From assembly GCA_946886435.1 (NCBI GenBank), contig CAMPIR010000031.1, positions 1 to 8,445 of the forward strand: a DNA stretch of 8,445 nucleotides, written 5' to 3'. The stretch is from an uncultured Candidatus Saccharibacteria bacterium (GTDB lineage: Bacteria > Patescibacteria > Saccharimonadia > Saccharimonadales > UBA5946). The notes under the pieces were generated by a model that made no database searches, had not been told where the DNA came from, and saw only the letters and a program-made list of their open reading frames with translations. Below, piece by piece: positions 1 through 5,316 of the stretch; position 1 is the first letter of the stretch; each line of letters opens with the position of its first letter. Made by a program: the position numbers and the translations under genes.

Positions 1-1
1 G

Positions 2-532
2 ACGCTCCGTGAGCGGATGGAGCAGCTACGGGAAAGTGCCGGATCACCTCGGCTCAAGCCGATATCAGGTGCGGCCACTACTCCTGTCGCAGACGATAAC
101 CCACGCCAGGACTTTTTGCTGGCACTGCTGACTCTCGGTAACGACGTCCGTGATGTGGCGATGGAGCTTAGCGTCGATGCGTTTGATGGCGAGGCGCGCC
201 AAGCACTATTTCGCTATCTCATAACCCACCCAGAGGGCCTCACGCTCGACGAGGTTCCACCGGAGTTGCATACATTTGAAACCTATGTCAAAATAGTACA
301 ATTGAAAGCCGAAACGAAGTATAGTGAGCAAACCGCTCAGGAGCGCAAAACCCAAGCCTCTCACCTCGTCGGTCAGATAAAGCAGCAACACCTCAAACAA
401 AAGAAATCAGCATTAACCAAGCTGCTTCGTGATGCCGAAGCAGCAGGAGATGAGACTGAAACGTTGCGACTCAGAAGTGAGTTCAACGATCTCATCAAGG
501 AGGAACACACTCGTGGCAAAGACCGTAGCTGA
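2..532 (+). CDS. dnaG: DNA primase DnaG, C-terminal part (5' end cut off by window)
   Basis: The reading frame is open from base 2, so this is the last 176 residues of a longer protein; the ATG at 17 is internal. The visible part looks like the C-terminal, helicase-binding region of DnaG, which makes RNA primers at the replication fork and docks on DnaB. It has a short low-complexity linker (about 15-30), an all-helical part beginning QDFLLALL, then [13 protein letters not shown], and a terminal coiled helix with the primase-like pattern [24 protein letters not shown]. The zinc finger and Toprim catalytic core lie outside the window and cannot be checked. The call is supported by position: dnaG directly upstream of the primary sigma gene is the classical macromolecular-synthesis operon. 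The stop TGA (530-532) lies inside the next gene, giving a 20-nt overlap and probable translational coupling. The C-terminal domain is poorly conserved, so the call rests partly on context. Confidence 0.82.
   Translation, partial: TLRERMEQLRESAGSPRLKPISGAATTPVADDNPRQDFLLALLTLGNDVRDVAMELSVDAFDGEARQALFRYLITHPEGLTLDEVPPELHTFETYVKIVQLKAETKYSEQTAQERKTQASHLVGQIKQQHLKQKKSALTKLLRDAEAAGDETETLRLRSEFNDLIKEEHTRGKDRS
497..503 (+). promoter_or_regulatory. Strong Shine-Dalgarno deciding a GTG start for the first sigma gene
   Basis: AAGGAGG at 497-503 is a near-perfect Shine-Dalgarno sequence lying 9 nt before GTG 513. It lies inside the dnaG coding region. It favours GTG 513 over the in-frame ATG codons at 429 and 432, which would add about 28 residues that look like frame-shifted dnaG, not a sigma N-terminus. 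Confidence 0.85.
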
Positions 533-1526
533 CGATAGTATTATCGATGATAATGTACAGGATGACTCAACACTTCCACTTGGCGCCGCTTCCGATAAGC
601 TCGCCGACGTTGACGAGCCCGACAAGGACGAGTTAGAGGCAGAAGAGGAAGATTGGCAGGAAGAAAAACAGCCAACGTTTTTTGACGATGTTTCGGATGA
701 CTCGGTGCGTCTCTACTTGCGTGAGATAGGTAAGATCCCGCTTCTAAACGCCGAAGAAGAGCTAGCTCTCGCCCAAAAGGTTGTGGCTGGCGACAAAAAG
801 GCAAAAGACCAGATGGCAGAGGCTAACATGCGCCTCGTCGTTTCTATCGCGAAGCGCTACTCTGGACGCGGGCTCGATTTTCTCGACCTAATCCAAGAGG
901 GCAACACGGGTCTGCTTCGTGCCGTCGAAAAGTTCGACCCGGACAAGGGATTCAAGTTCTCGACCTACGCAACCTGGTGGATCCGCCAGGCGATTACTCG
1001 TGCGATCGCTGACCAGGCGCGTACTATTCGTATTCCGGTACACATGGTGGAGACGATCAACAAGCTTCTCCGTACCCAGCGCCGCATGACCCAGGATCTC
1101 AACCGAGAACCATCGATCGAAGAGCTTGCCAAAGAACTCGAGATGGAGCCGGAAAAAGTCGAATACGTCATGAAGATTAAACAGGATATTCACTCGCTGG
1201 ACGCTGGTGTTGGCCGTGATGGTGATGACGAAGATTCGGTTCTCGGTGACTTTATCGAGGACGAAGATGCCGCTAGTCCAGAGGACAGCGCCGCTTCACA
1301 GCTACTGAAGGAGCAAGTACAGGATATTCTGAGTGTTCTGACCGAACGCGAGCAAAAGATCGTCAAGATGCGTTTCGGTCTCGAAGACGGCAAGAGCCAT
1401 ACACTTGAGGAAGTCGGCCAAGAGTTTGCCGTTACCCGTGAGCGTATCCGCCAGATCGAAGCCAAAGCTCTGACGAAACTACGCAAGCACAAAGACGCCA
1501 AAAAACTCTATGAGTACCTCAGCTAG
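513..1526 (+). CDS. rpoD: Primary RNA polymerase sigma-70 factor (RpoD/SigA type), 337 aa
   Basis: This directs RNA polymerase to -10/-35 promoters and is probably the housekeeping sigma. Residues 1-60 are acidic and disordered-looking, with no clear region 1.1. Region 1.2 is [17 protein letters not shown] (62-78). Region 2 runs about 94-168, with [19 protein letters not shown] and [21 protein letters not shown]; the -10 reading residues Q159 and T162 are present. Region 3.0 keeps H177 and E180 (IPVHMVE). Region 3 spans about 175-255 and ends GDFIED. Region 4 runs about 267-326 with the helix-turn-helix [27 protein letters not shown]. There is no insert between regions 1.2 and 2. Two oddities are seen: the usual LRHPSRS ending is replaced by [15 protein letters not shown], and the region 3.2 finger looks three residues longer than in Bacillus SigA. 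The start is GTG 513, chosen from its Shine-Dalgarno. It overlaps dnaG upstream and the kinase gene downstream, so the three are probably one transcript. Confidence 0.95.
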   Translation: MAKTVADDSIIDDNVQDDSTLPLGAASDKLADVDEPDKDELEAEEEDWQEEKQPTFFDDVSDDSVRLYLREIGKIPLLNAEEELALAQKVVAGDKKAKDQMAEANMRLVVSIAKRYSGRGLDFLDLIQEGNTGLLRAVEKFDPDKGFKFSTYATWWIRQAITRAIADQARTIRIPVHMVETINKLLRTQRRMTQDLNREPSIEELAKELEMEPEKVEYVMKIKQDIHSLDAGVGRDGDDEDSVLGDFIEDEDAASPEDSAASQLLKEQVQDILSVLTEREQKIVKMRFGLEDGKSHTLEEVGQEFAVTRERIRQIEAKALTKLRKHKDAKKLYEYLS

Positions 1527-2070
1527 AACAGTACTCATCGGTATCGCTGGGTCATTTGCAAGCGGCAAGGATACTATTGCGCACGCTCTCGAGGCTGATT
1601 ATGGTTTTACACACGTCTCAACCGGAGACATGGTCCGAGAGGCTGCGCTAGCTGAACGGGGCTCTATCGAGCGCCCTGTGTTGTTTGAGGTTGCCAACGA
1701 GCATCGACATCATGATGGTGCCGGTGTTTTCGTGGTACATGCCCTCGAAAAGCCACGACCATTGGTCATAACTGGTATACGTTCTCTTGGCGAGGCAAAA
1801 GCCCTCAAAGCGGCTGGTGGAACTTTGCTGTTCATCGACGCGCCGGCTGGGGTTCGCTATGAACGCATGAAAGCTCGTCATCGTGACCGTGAAACCGAGC
1901 TAACTCTCGAAGAGTTCGAGGCCAACGAAGCCAAAGAGTGGCATGCGGGTGAGACAGATGCCGACTTTAACCTACGCGACATCAAGGCCATGGCCGATGT
2001 CGTCATGGAAAATACCGTACCGCTGGACGAGTTTATTCGTGAAGCGGAAAAACGCCTCAATTTACGCTAG
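1510..2070 (+). CDS. P-loop nucleotide kinase, dephospho-CoA kinase / UPF0200-like, 186 aa
   Basis: A small cytoplasmic P-loop kinase. The Walker A loop is GSFASGKDT (14-22), with Asp where Ser/Thr is usual, a variant common in this kinase group. STGDMVREA (37-45) fits the substrate-binding part, LVITGIRSL (85-93) resembles the conserved DGIRS strand of archaeal UPF0200/dephospho-CoA-kinase-like proteins, and ARHRDRE (122-128) is an arginine-rich lid. The C-terminus [22 protein letters not shown] matches the closing strand and helix of that family. The phosphoryl acceptor cannot be read from sequence: dephospho-CoA (last step of CoA synthesis) is possible, as is a nucleoside monophosphate. 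The ATG overlaps the end of the sigma gene by 17 nt and no good Shine-Dalgarno is visible, which suggests translational coupling. Why a kinase sits in the primase-sigma operon is not evident. The family call is firm, the substrate is not. Confidence 0.8.
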   Translation: MSTSARTVLIGIAGSFASGKDTIAHALEADYGFTHVSTGDMVREAALAERGSIERPVLFEVANEHRHHDGAGVFVVHALEKPRPLVITGIRSLGEAKALKAAGGTLLFIDAPAGVRYERMKARHRDRETELTLEEFEANEAKEWHAGETDADFNLRDIKAMADVVMENTVPLDEFIREAEKRLNLR

Positions 2071-2100
2071 AGAGTGCGGCCCTCTGCACTTTACTTTTCT
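2071..2100 (+). terminator. Probable Rho-independent terminator after the primase-sigma-kinase operon
   Basis: Starting one base after the kinase stop, AGTGCGG (2073-2079) can pair with CTGCACT (2084-2090), giving seven pairs including one G-U around the four-base loop CCCT, extendable by a G-U and an A-U pair. The T-rich run TTACTTTTCT (2091-2100) follows. The stem is short and the T-tract is interrupted, so termination may be partial. Confidence 0.6.
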
Positions 2101-2116
2101 AAACTAGGTGTACAAT
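2090..2116 (+). promoter_or_regulatory. Candidate sigma-70 promoter for the hypothetical protein-sigma-WhiB genes
   Basis: TACAAT (2111-2116) matches the -10 consensus at five of six bases. TTTACT (2090-2095) is a four-of-six -35 candidate at a short 15-bp spacing and overlaps the preceding terminator's T-tract. The predicted start is near 2123, giving a leader of about 33 nt with GGAG (2144-2147) 8 nt before ATG 2156. The position after a terminator and before a new gene set supports it; no experiment does. Confidence 0.55.
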
Positions 2117-2130
2117 AGACAAAACTAGTT
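2101..2130 (+). repeat. Pair of AAACTAG direct repeats flanking the -10 element (possible operator)
   Basis: AAACTAG occurs at 2101-2107 and 2122-2128, exactly 21 bp apart, about two helical turns, on the same DNA face. The second copy is part of the perfect palindrome AACTAGTT (2123-2130), which sits on the predicted transcription start. The arrangement brackets the TACAAT -10 box and would suit a repressor or autoregulator. With seven-base repeats chance cannot be excluded. Confidence 0.35.
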
Positions 2131-2155
2131 AAAGGGCGGGGTTGGAGTTTATTGT

Positions 2156-3514
2156 ATGGCTGAGCAATTGTCTCAACTCGATATATTAACTGATATCGAA
2201 CGGGTGGCTATCGAGCAGCCTGGCCTCAGGCAGCGCTCAAAAGCGCTTGTTGCCGTTACCGAACTCGCAACAAAGATCGGCCTGAGCGGTGACACACATA
2301 CCGTACTCATGGAGCGAATCAGAGGGCTCGACAAAGGCGAGGCTAAGCTGGCATGGAAGACTTTGGGTGACATGAACGAGCTTCTCGACATGCTCTCGAT
2401 TGACCTTCGTGAAGCAGGTGAGGGCGAGATTCCTCTTCGTCAAACACCGGTATCCACGGCCGTGAGGACCGAGGAGTCCGGTGCGTCACTAGCTGCAGGG
2501 CCATTTATCGAAGAAGTGCCACGAGATGAGGCTCCTGTTGCGCGCGTTGAAGCACCTGCAATACAGGACGCCCTCAACAGTCTGATTGCTAGCGAAGGCG
2601 AGCAGAGAGGCTATATATCGGAACGCGTTGAAAGCGTGCTCGAGCAGCTTAGTCGGGGCGGAGTGGTAATCGATATTACTGCCGAAGACTTCACGCATGA
2701 TACCCTGAAGCAGCTCGCACGGATCTATTCTGAAGCCACAAAAGCCGATCCAGATATGGTCAAGACACACATCAGCTGTACCTGGGGCTGGCTTTCGGGC
2801 GTTGATATGACTGATCTAATGATTTGGCGAAGTGCTACAAAGCCTGGGGCGACCCGGCAAGATGTTCACAATAGCCGCGCATCGTTTATAAACGGCGTGA
2901 TTAAGGGTTGGAAAAATGGTGCACAGCTAGAGCAAGAAGACACCGAAGGCCACGGCGAGGGACTTCACCTTGTTACTGGAGAAGATGTATCGGCAGGCGA
3001 AGTACTTGATGACGAGACGCCGCACATAAGTGAAACACTTCTTGAGCGCGCTATCGACGAAGAGCCAAAGCACATTCAAGTCGCCAAAGCTTACGTTGAT
3101 AAACTTCAGCTTAGCGTAAACGTCCGTGCGTTTGAAGAGTTGCTAAACCCACTGACGAAAGGGGAGTACACTCCCGCTAAGATGGCCGTTATCGAAACGC
3201 TTCGGAATCGTGTCGGCAACATTGCTGCCGATGGTCGTATTATCGATGACCTAGAGGTTAGCGCTCGGGCGAAGGCGGCGCTGCGACGTATGCTTGGCAT
3301 GGGTTTCTTGAGGCATGGTAAACCCGAAGAACGCCACCCTGAACCCCTTAAAGATCAACTGAAGAAGATAAGTAGCGTCGATTATGACAACTATGCCGAG
3401 GACCTTTACACAGCACTTTTTGCACTTCTCGAAAAACTTCCCGCTCCAGAACAGGATAGCGTGAAGCCGCTGCAGGTTATATTCGCCGAAGATGGAGATG
3501 CGCGTCTCGCGTAG
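2156..3514 (+). CDS. Unrecognised 452-aa protein, possible sigma-region-4-like helix-turn-helix, upstream of the second sigma gene
   Basis: I do not recognise this family. It appears cytoplasmic, acidic and mostly helical, with no signal peptide or membrane segment. Three parts can be seen: a helical N-terminus (1-90, with GEAKLAWKTLGDMNELLDML); a variable linker rich in E, A, V and P (about 95-140); and a longer helical C-terminal part (140-452). Within the last, residues 231-247 (GATRQDVHNSRASFING) line up by eye with the recognition helix of sigma region 4 ([17 protein letters not shown] in the first sigma), suggesting a helix-turn-helix around 216-251. A second helical block, FEELLNPLTKGEYTPAKMAV (326-345) through LRRMLGMGFL, has no match I can name. 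The start ATG 2156 has GGAG 8 nt upstream. It ends 8 nt before the second sigma gene, so the two are almost certainly cotranscribed; a partner or regulator of that sigma is plausible but only inferred from context. Confidence 0.75.
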   Translation: MAEQLSQLDILTDIERVAIEQPGLRQRSKALVAVTELATKIGLSGDTHTVLMERIRGLDKGEAKLAWKTLGDMNELLDMLSIDLREAGEGEIPLRQTPVSTAVRTEESGASLAAGPFIEEVPRDEAPVARVEAPAIQDALNSLIASEGEQRGYISERVESVLEQLSRGGVVIDITAEDFTHDTLKQLARIYSEATKADPDMVKTHISCTWGWLSGVDMTDLMIWRSATKPGATRQDVHNSRASFINGVIKGWKNGAQLEQEDTEGHGEGLHLVTGEDVSAGEVLDDETPHISETLLERAIDEEPKHIQVAKAYVDKLQLSVNVRAFEELLNPLTKGEYTPAKMAVIETLRNRVGNIAADGRIIDDLEVSARAKAALRRMLGMGFLRHGKPEERHPEPLKDQLKKISSVDYDNYAEDLYTALFALLEKLPAPEQDSVKPLQVIFAEDGDARLA

Positions 3515-3522
3515 GCTCTGTC

Positions 3523-4962
3523 ATGGAAAAACAGGGAGACCTACAGGCCGAGAGAGATATGGCGAATGGGCTGTTTGCATGGCTACAAATCTCTAGTGAT
3601 GAGCTTTCTCCTCCACCCAATGACCGCACAAAACAGCTACTGTCAGACCTGTCGCTGACAGCTGAGGATTTGCCGCAGCTTCGAATGATAATAAATAGCC
3701 TCGAGACGCCATACGCCTTACCGTTGAGACTGCACCTTTCAGGTTTCGAAGAGCTTGTTATTAAGCAGTTGGACCACGAAGGGGTTCTCGATAGCGCCCT
3801 ATCCGAATTTAGGGGCGTGTGTCAAGAAACCATCAGCCGACCAGCGGCCGTAGCGACGCCAGCAGCCGCCCAGAAGAGGCGAGGCTCGAGTGGATCCCGT
3901 AAAGCCGTGGAGCCATCACGCAAGCGACCAGCGCTCGCGGACGCAAACCCAACTGATCTAGATATTGTTGAGCTGAGTGAACACGAGCACTATGAAGAAG
4001 TTACTGAGGCGGATATCGAGAAGCTTGCTGAAACGCGACTAGATTCTGATCTCGTGAAACAGTATCTGCGCGAGATCGGAAAGTTCAAGTTGCTGGATGC
4101 TGAGCAGGAGGTGATGCTTAGTAAGGGGATTGAGGCAGGGCTTTTTGCACAGGAGCGTCTCGATACATACGCCAGTGTCCTGTCCGAAGAAGATCAGGAG
4201 GAGCTCGAAGTGCTTGCGCGGCTCGGCAGGCAGTACAAAGAAACGCTCATCAACAGCAACCTTCGTCTCGTCGTTTCAATCACGAAGCGATACGTAGGGA
4301 GGGGGATGCATTTTCTCGATCTAATCCAAGAGGGTAACGCTGGCTTGGTTCGTGCTGTTGAGAAGTTTGACTATACGATGGGAAATAAGTTCTCGACTTA
4401 TGCAACCTGGTGGATACGACAAGCTGCGACACGCGCGCTCGCTGACCGTTCCCGAACTGTCCGCCTTCCGGTTCATGTGGTTGAGGTTGTTAATAAAATT
4501 GCGCGATTCGAGGCGCAGTTTCAGGTCGATACCGGGCGCGAACCAACTCACGCTGAGATTGCACGCGAGCTTGCTATCGATGAAGATAAAGTTCTCGAGA
4601 TTAAAAAAGCCGCACGTCCTCCTGTGAGTATTCATATGCCAGTCGGAGATAGCGATTCGGAATTCGGTGACCTCATAGAGGATGCCGACCAAGAGACGAA
4701 CGTGATAGACCACGTTTTGCAAGGAGAGCTCGGCGACAAGTTGAACATGGTGCTGGACACGCTATCTGAGCGCGAGGCGTTAGTCCTCTGCATGCGATTT
4801 GGCCTTCTTGATGGCGAGAAAAAGTCACTTGAGGAGATTGGCAAGAGAATTGGTTTGACTAAAGAGCGTGTACGCCAAATAGAAGCCAAGACGCTCTCGA
4901 AACTTAGGCATCCTTCTCGGTCTCATCTCCTCGTGGGCTTACGGGGCAGGGGTGTTGCATGA
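3523..4962 (+). CDS. Second sigma-70 factor, actinobacterial SigA/SigB-like, 479 aa, with an extra N-terminal domain
   Basis: This is a promoter-recognition subunit of RNA polymerase. Residues 1-100 form a helical domain I do not recognise, followed by an Ala/Arg/Lys-rich linker (106-140) and an acidic stretch (143-172). Region 1.2 is SDLVKQYLREIGKFKLLD (175-192). An insert, GIEAGLFAQERLDTYASV through about 238, resembles that of actinobacterial primary sigmas. Region 2 is about 239-310 with [18 protein letters not shown]300 and T303 are kept. H318 and E321 are retained in region 3.0. Region 4 is about 403-467, with LDTLSEREA, the helix-turn-helix SLEEIGKRIGLTKERVRQIEAKTLSKL and the canonical LRHPSRS (461-467). 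After it the usual acidic tail is replaced by HLLVGLRGRGVA. All core regions are intact, so it should be active. The start is ATG 3523 with only a weak AGG upstream; ATG 3559 (codon 13), preceded by GAGAGAG, is an alternative. WhiB is encoded 44 nt downstream. Confidence 0.93.
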   Translation: MEKQGDLQAERDMANGLFAWLQISSDELSPPPNDRTKQLLSDLSLTAEDLPQLRMIINSLETPYALPLRLHLSGFEELVIKQLDHEGVLDSALSEFRGVCQETISRPAAVATPAAAQKRRGSSGSRKAVEPSRKRPALADANPTDLDIVELSEHEHYEEVTEADIEKLAETRLDSDLVKQYLREIGKFKLLDAEQEVMLSKGIEAGLFAQERLDTYASVLSEEDQEELEVLARLGRQYKETLINSNLRLVVSITKRYVGRGMHFLDLIQEGNAGLVRAVEKFDYTMGNKFSTYATWWIRQAATRALADRSRTVRLPVHVVEVVNKIARFEAQFQVDTGREPTHAEIARELAIDEDKVLEIKKAARPPVSIHMPVGDSDSEFGDLIEDADQETNVIDHVLQGELGDKLNMVLDTLSEREALVLCMRFGLLDGEKKSLEEIGKRIGLTKERVRQIEAKTLSKLRHPSRSHLLVGLRGRGVA

Positions 4963-5006
4963 TGCTTATGCTTGCACTTTCTAGCCTCTGTTGAGACGAT
5001 AAAAAT

Positions 5007-5297
5007 ATGAATGAGCGTGGCGGTTACGACAAAGTGGTTGATTGGCGACATCGAGCCGCCTGCATCGGTGAAGACCCGGAACTATTTTTTCCGATCGGTA
5101 GCACTGGCCCCGCAATGCTGCAGACCGAAGAAGCGAAACAGGTTTGCAGGAGATGTGAGGTGCGAGAACAGTGTCTCGAATGGGCGCTTGAAAACAGGTT
5201 GGATCATGGGGTCTGGGGCGGGCTTAGCGAAGATGAGCGCCGTGCCCTGAAACGTCGAAATCAGCGAATCCGCAATATCGGCAAATCAGCGATCTGA
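5007..5297 (+). CDS. whiB1: WhiB-family iron-sulfur transcription factor, WhiB1-like, 96 aa
   Basis: WhiB proteins carry a 4Fe-4S cluster, bind region 4 of the primary sigma factor in RNA polymerase, and respond to nitric oxide or oxygen. All hallmarks are seen: four cysteines, C19, C47, C50 and C56 (C-x2-C-x5-C); DWRHRAAC (12-19); DPELFFP (23-29); GVWGG (68-72), the turn that supports sigma binding; and a basic C-terminal tail ALKRRNQR (80-87) for DNA contact. Recalled from memory, Mycobacterium WhiB1 is very similar along most of its length, including the sigma-contacting Trp (W13 here) and two Phe (F27, F28). The start ATG 5007 gives about ten residues more than WhiB1; GTG 5034 would shorten it. 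GAGA (4993-4996) is a weak ribosome site. It lies 44 nt after the second sigma gene and 19 nt before polA. The family is considered essentially restricted to Actinobacteria and their phages, so presence in another phylum would imply transfer. Confidence 0.93.
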   Translation: MNERGGYDKVVDWRHRAACIGEDPELFFPIGSTGPAMLQTEEAKQVCRRCEVREQCLEWALENRLDHGVWGGLSEDERRALKRRNQRIRNIGKSAI

Positions 5298-5298
5298 T

Positions 5299-5316
5299 AA
5301 GAGGTATACTGGTACC
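5299..5316 (+). promoter_or_regulatory. Short leader of polA: Shine-Dalgarno-like AAGAGG and a -10-like TATACT
   Basis: AAGAGG (5299-5304) lies 12 nt before the polA ATG, somewhat far for an ideal ribosome site. TATACT (5305-5310) matches a -10 box at five of six bases and would start transcription at or next to ATG 5317, which would make a leaderless message. No -35 box is convincing, so readthrough from whiB is an equally good explanation. Confidence 0.3.

Noticed and set aside
429..512. In-frame upstream extension of the first sigma gene from ATG 429
   Set aside because: The added 28 residues overlap dnaG and look like its shifted frame; GTG 513 has an ideal Shine-Dalgarno at 497-503.
878..1020. 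Long nucleotide match between the two sigma genes (around 878-1020 and 4312-4446), considered as a repeat or recent duplication
   Set aside because: The identity is confined to codons for conserved region 2 and third positions differ freely, so it reflects protein conservation, not recent duplication.
4957..4977. GCAT/ATGC hairpin and TTGCAC just after the second sigma gene as a terminator or promoter for whiB
   Set aside because: The stem is only four pairs with no T-tract, and no -10 box sits at a good distance, so neither call is supportable.
5011..5250. Overlapping + strand frame of 79 codons starting 4 nt after the WhiB start
   Set aside because: It is the +1 shadow of whiB, whose cysteines and motifs are fully conserved; the shifted product shows no recognisable motif.
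5303..5316. GGTA/TACC inverted repeat before polA as a regulatory hairpin
   Set aside because: Four base pairs only; not distinguishable from chance.
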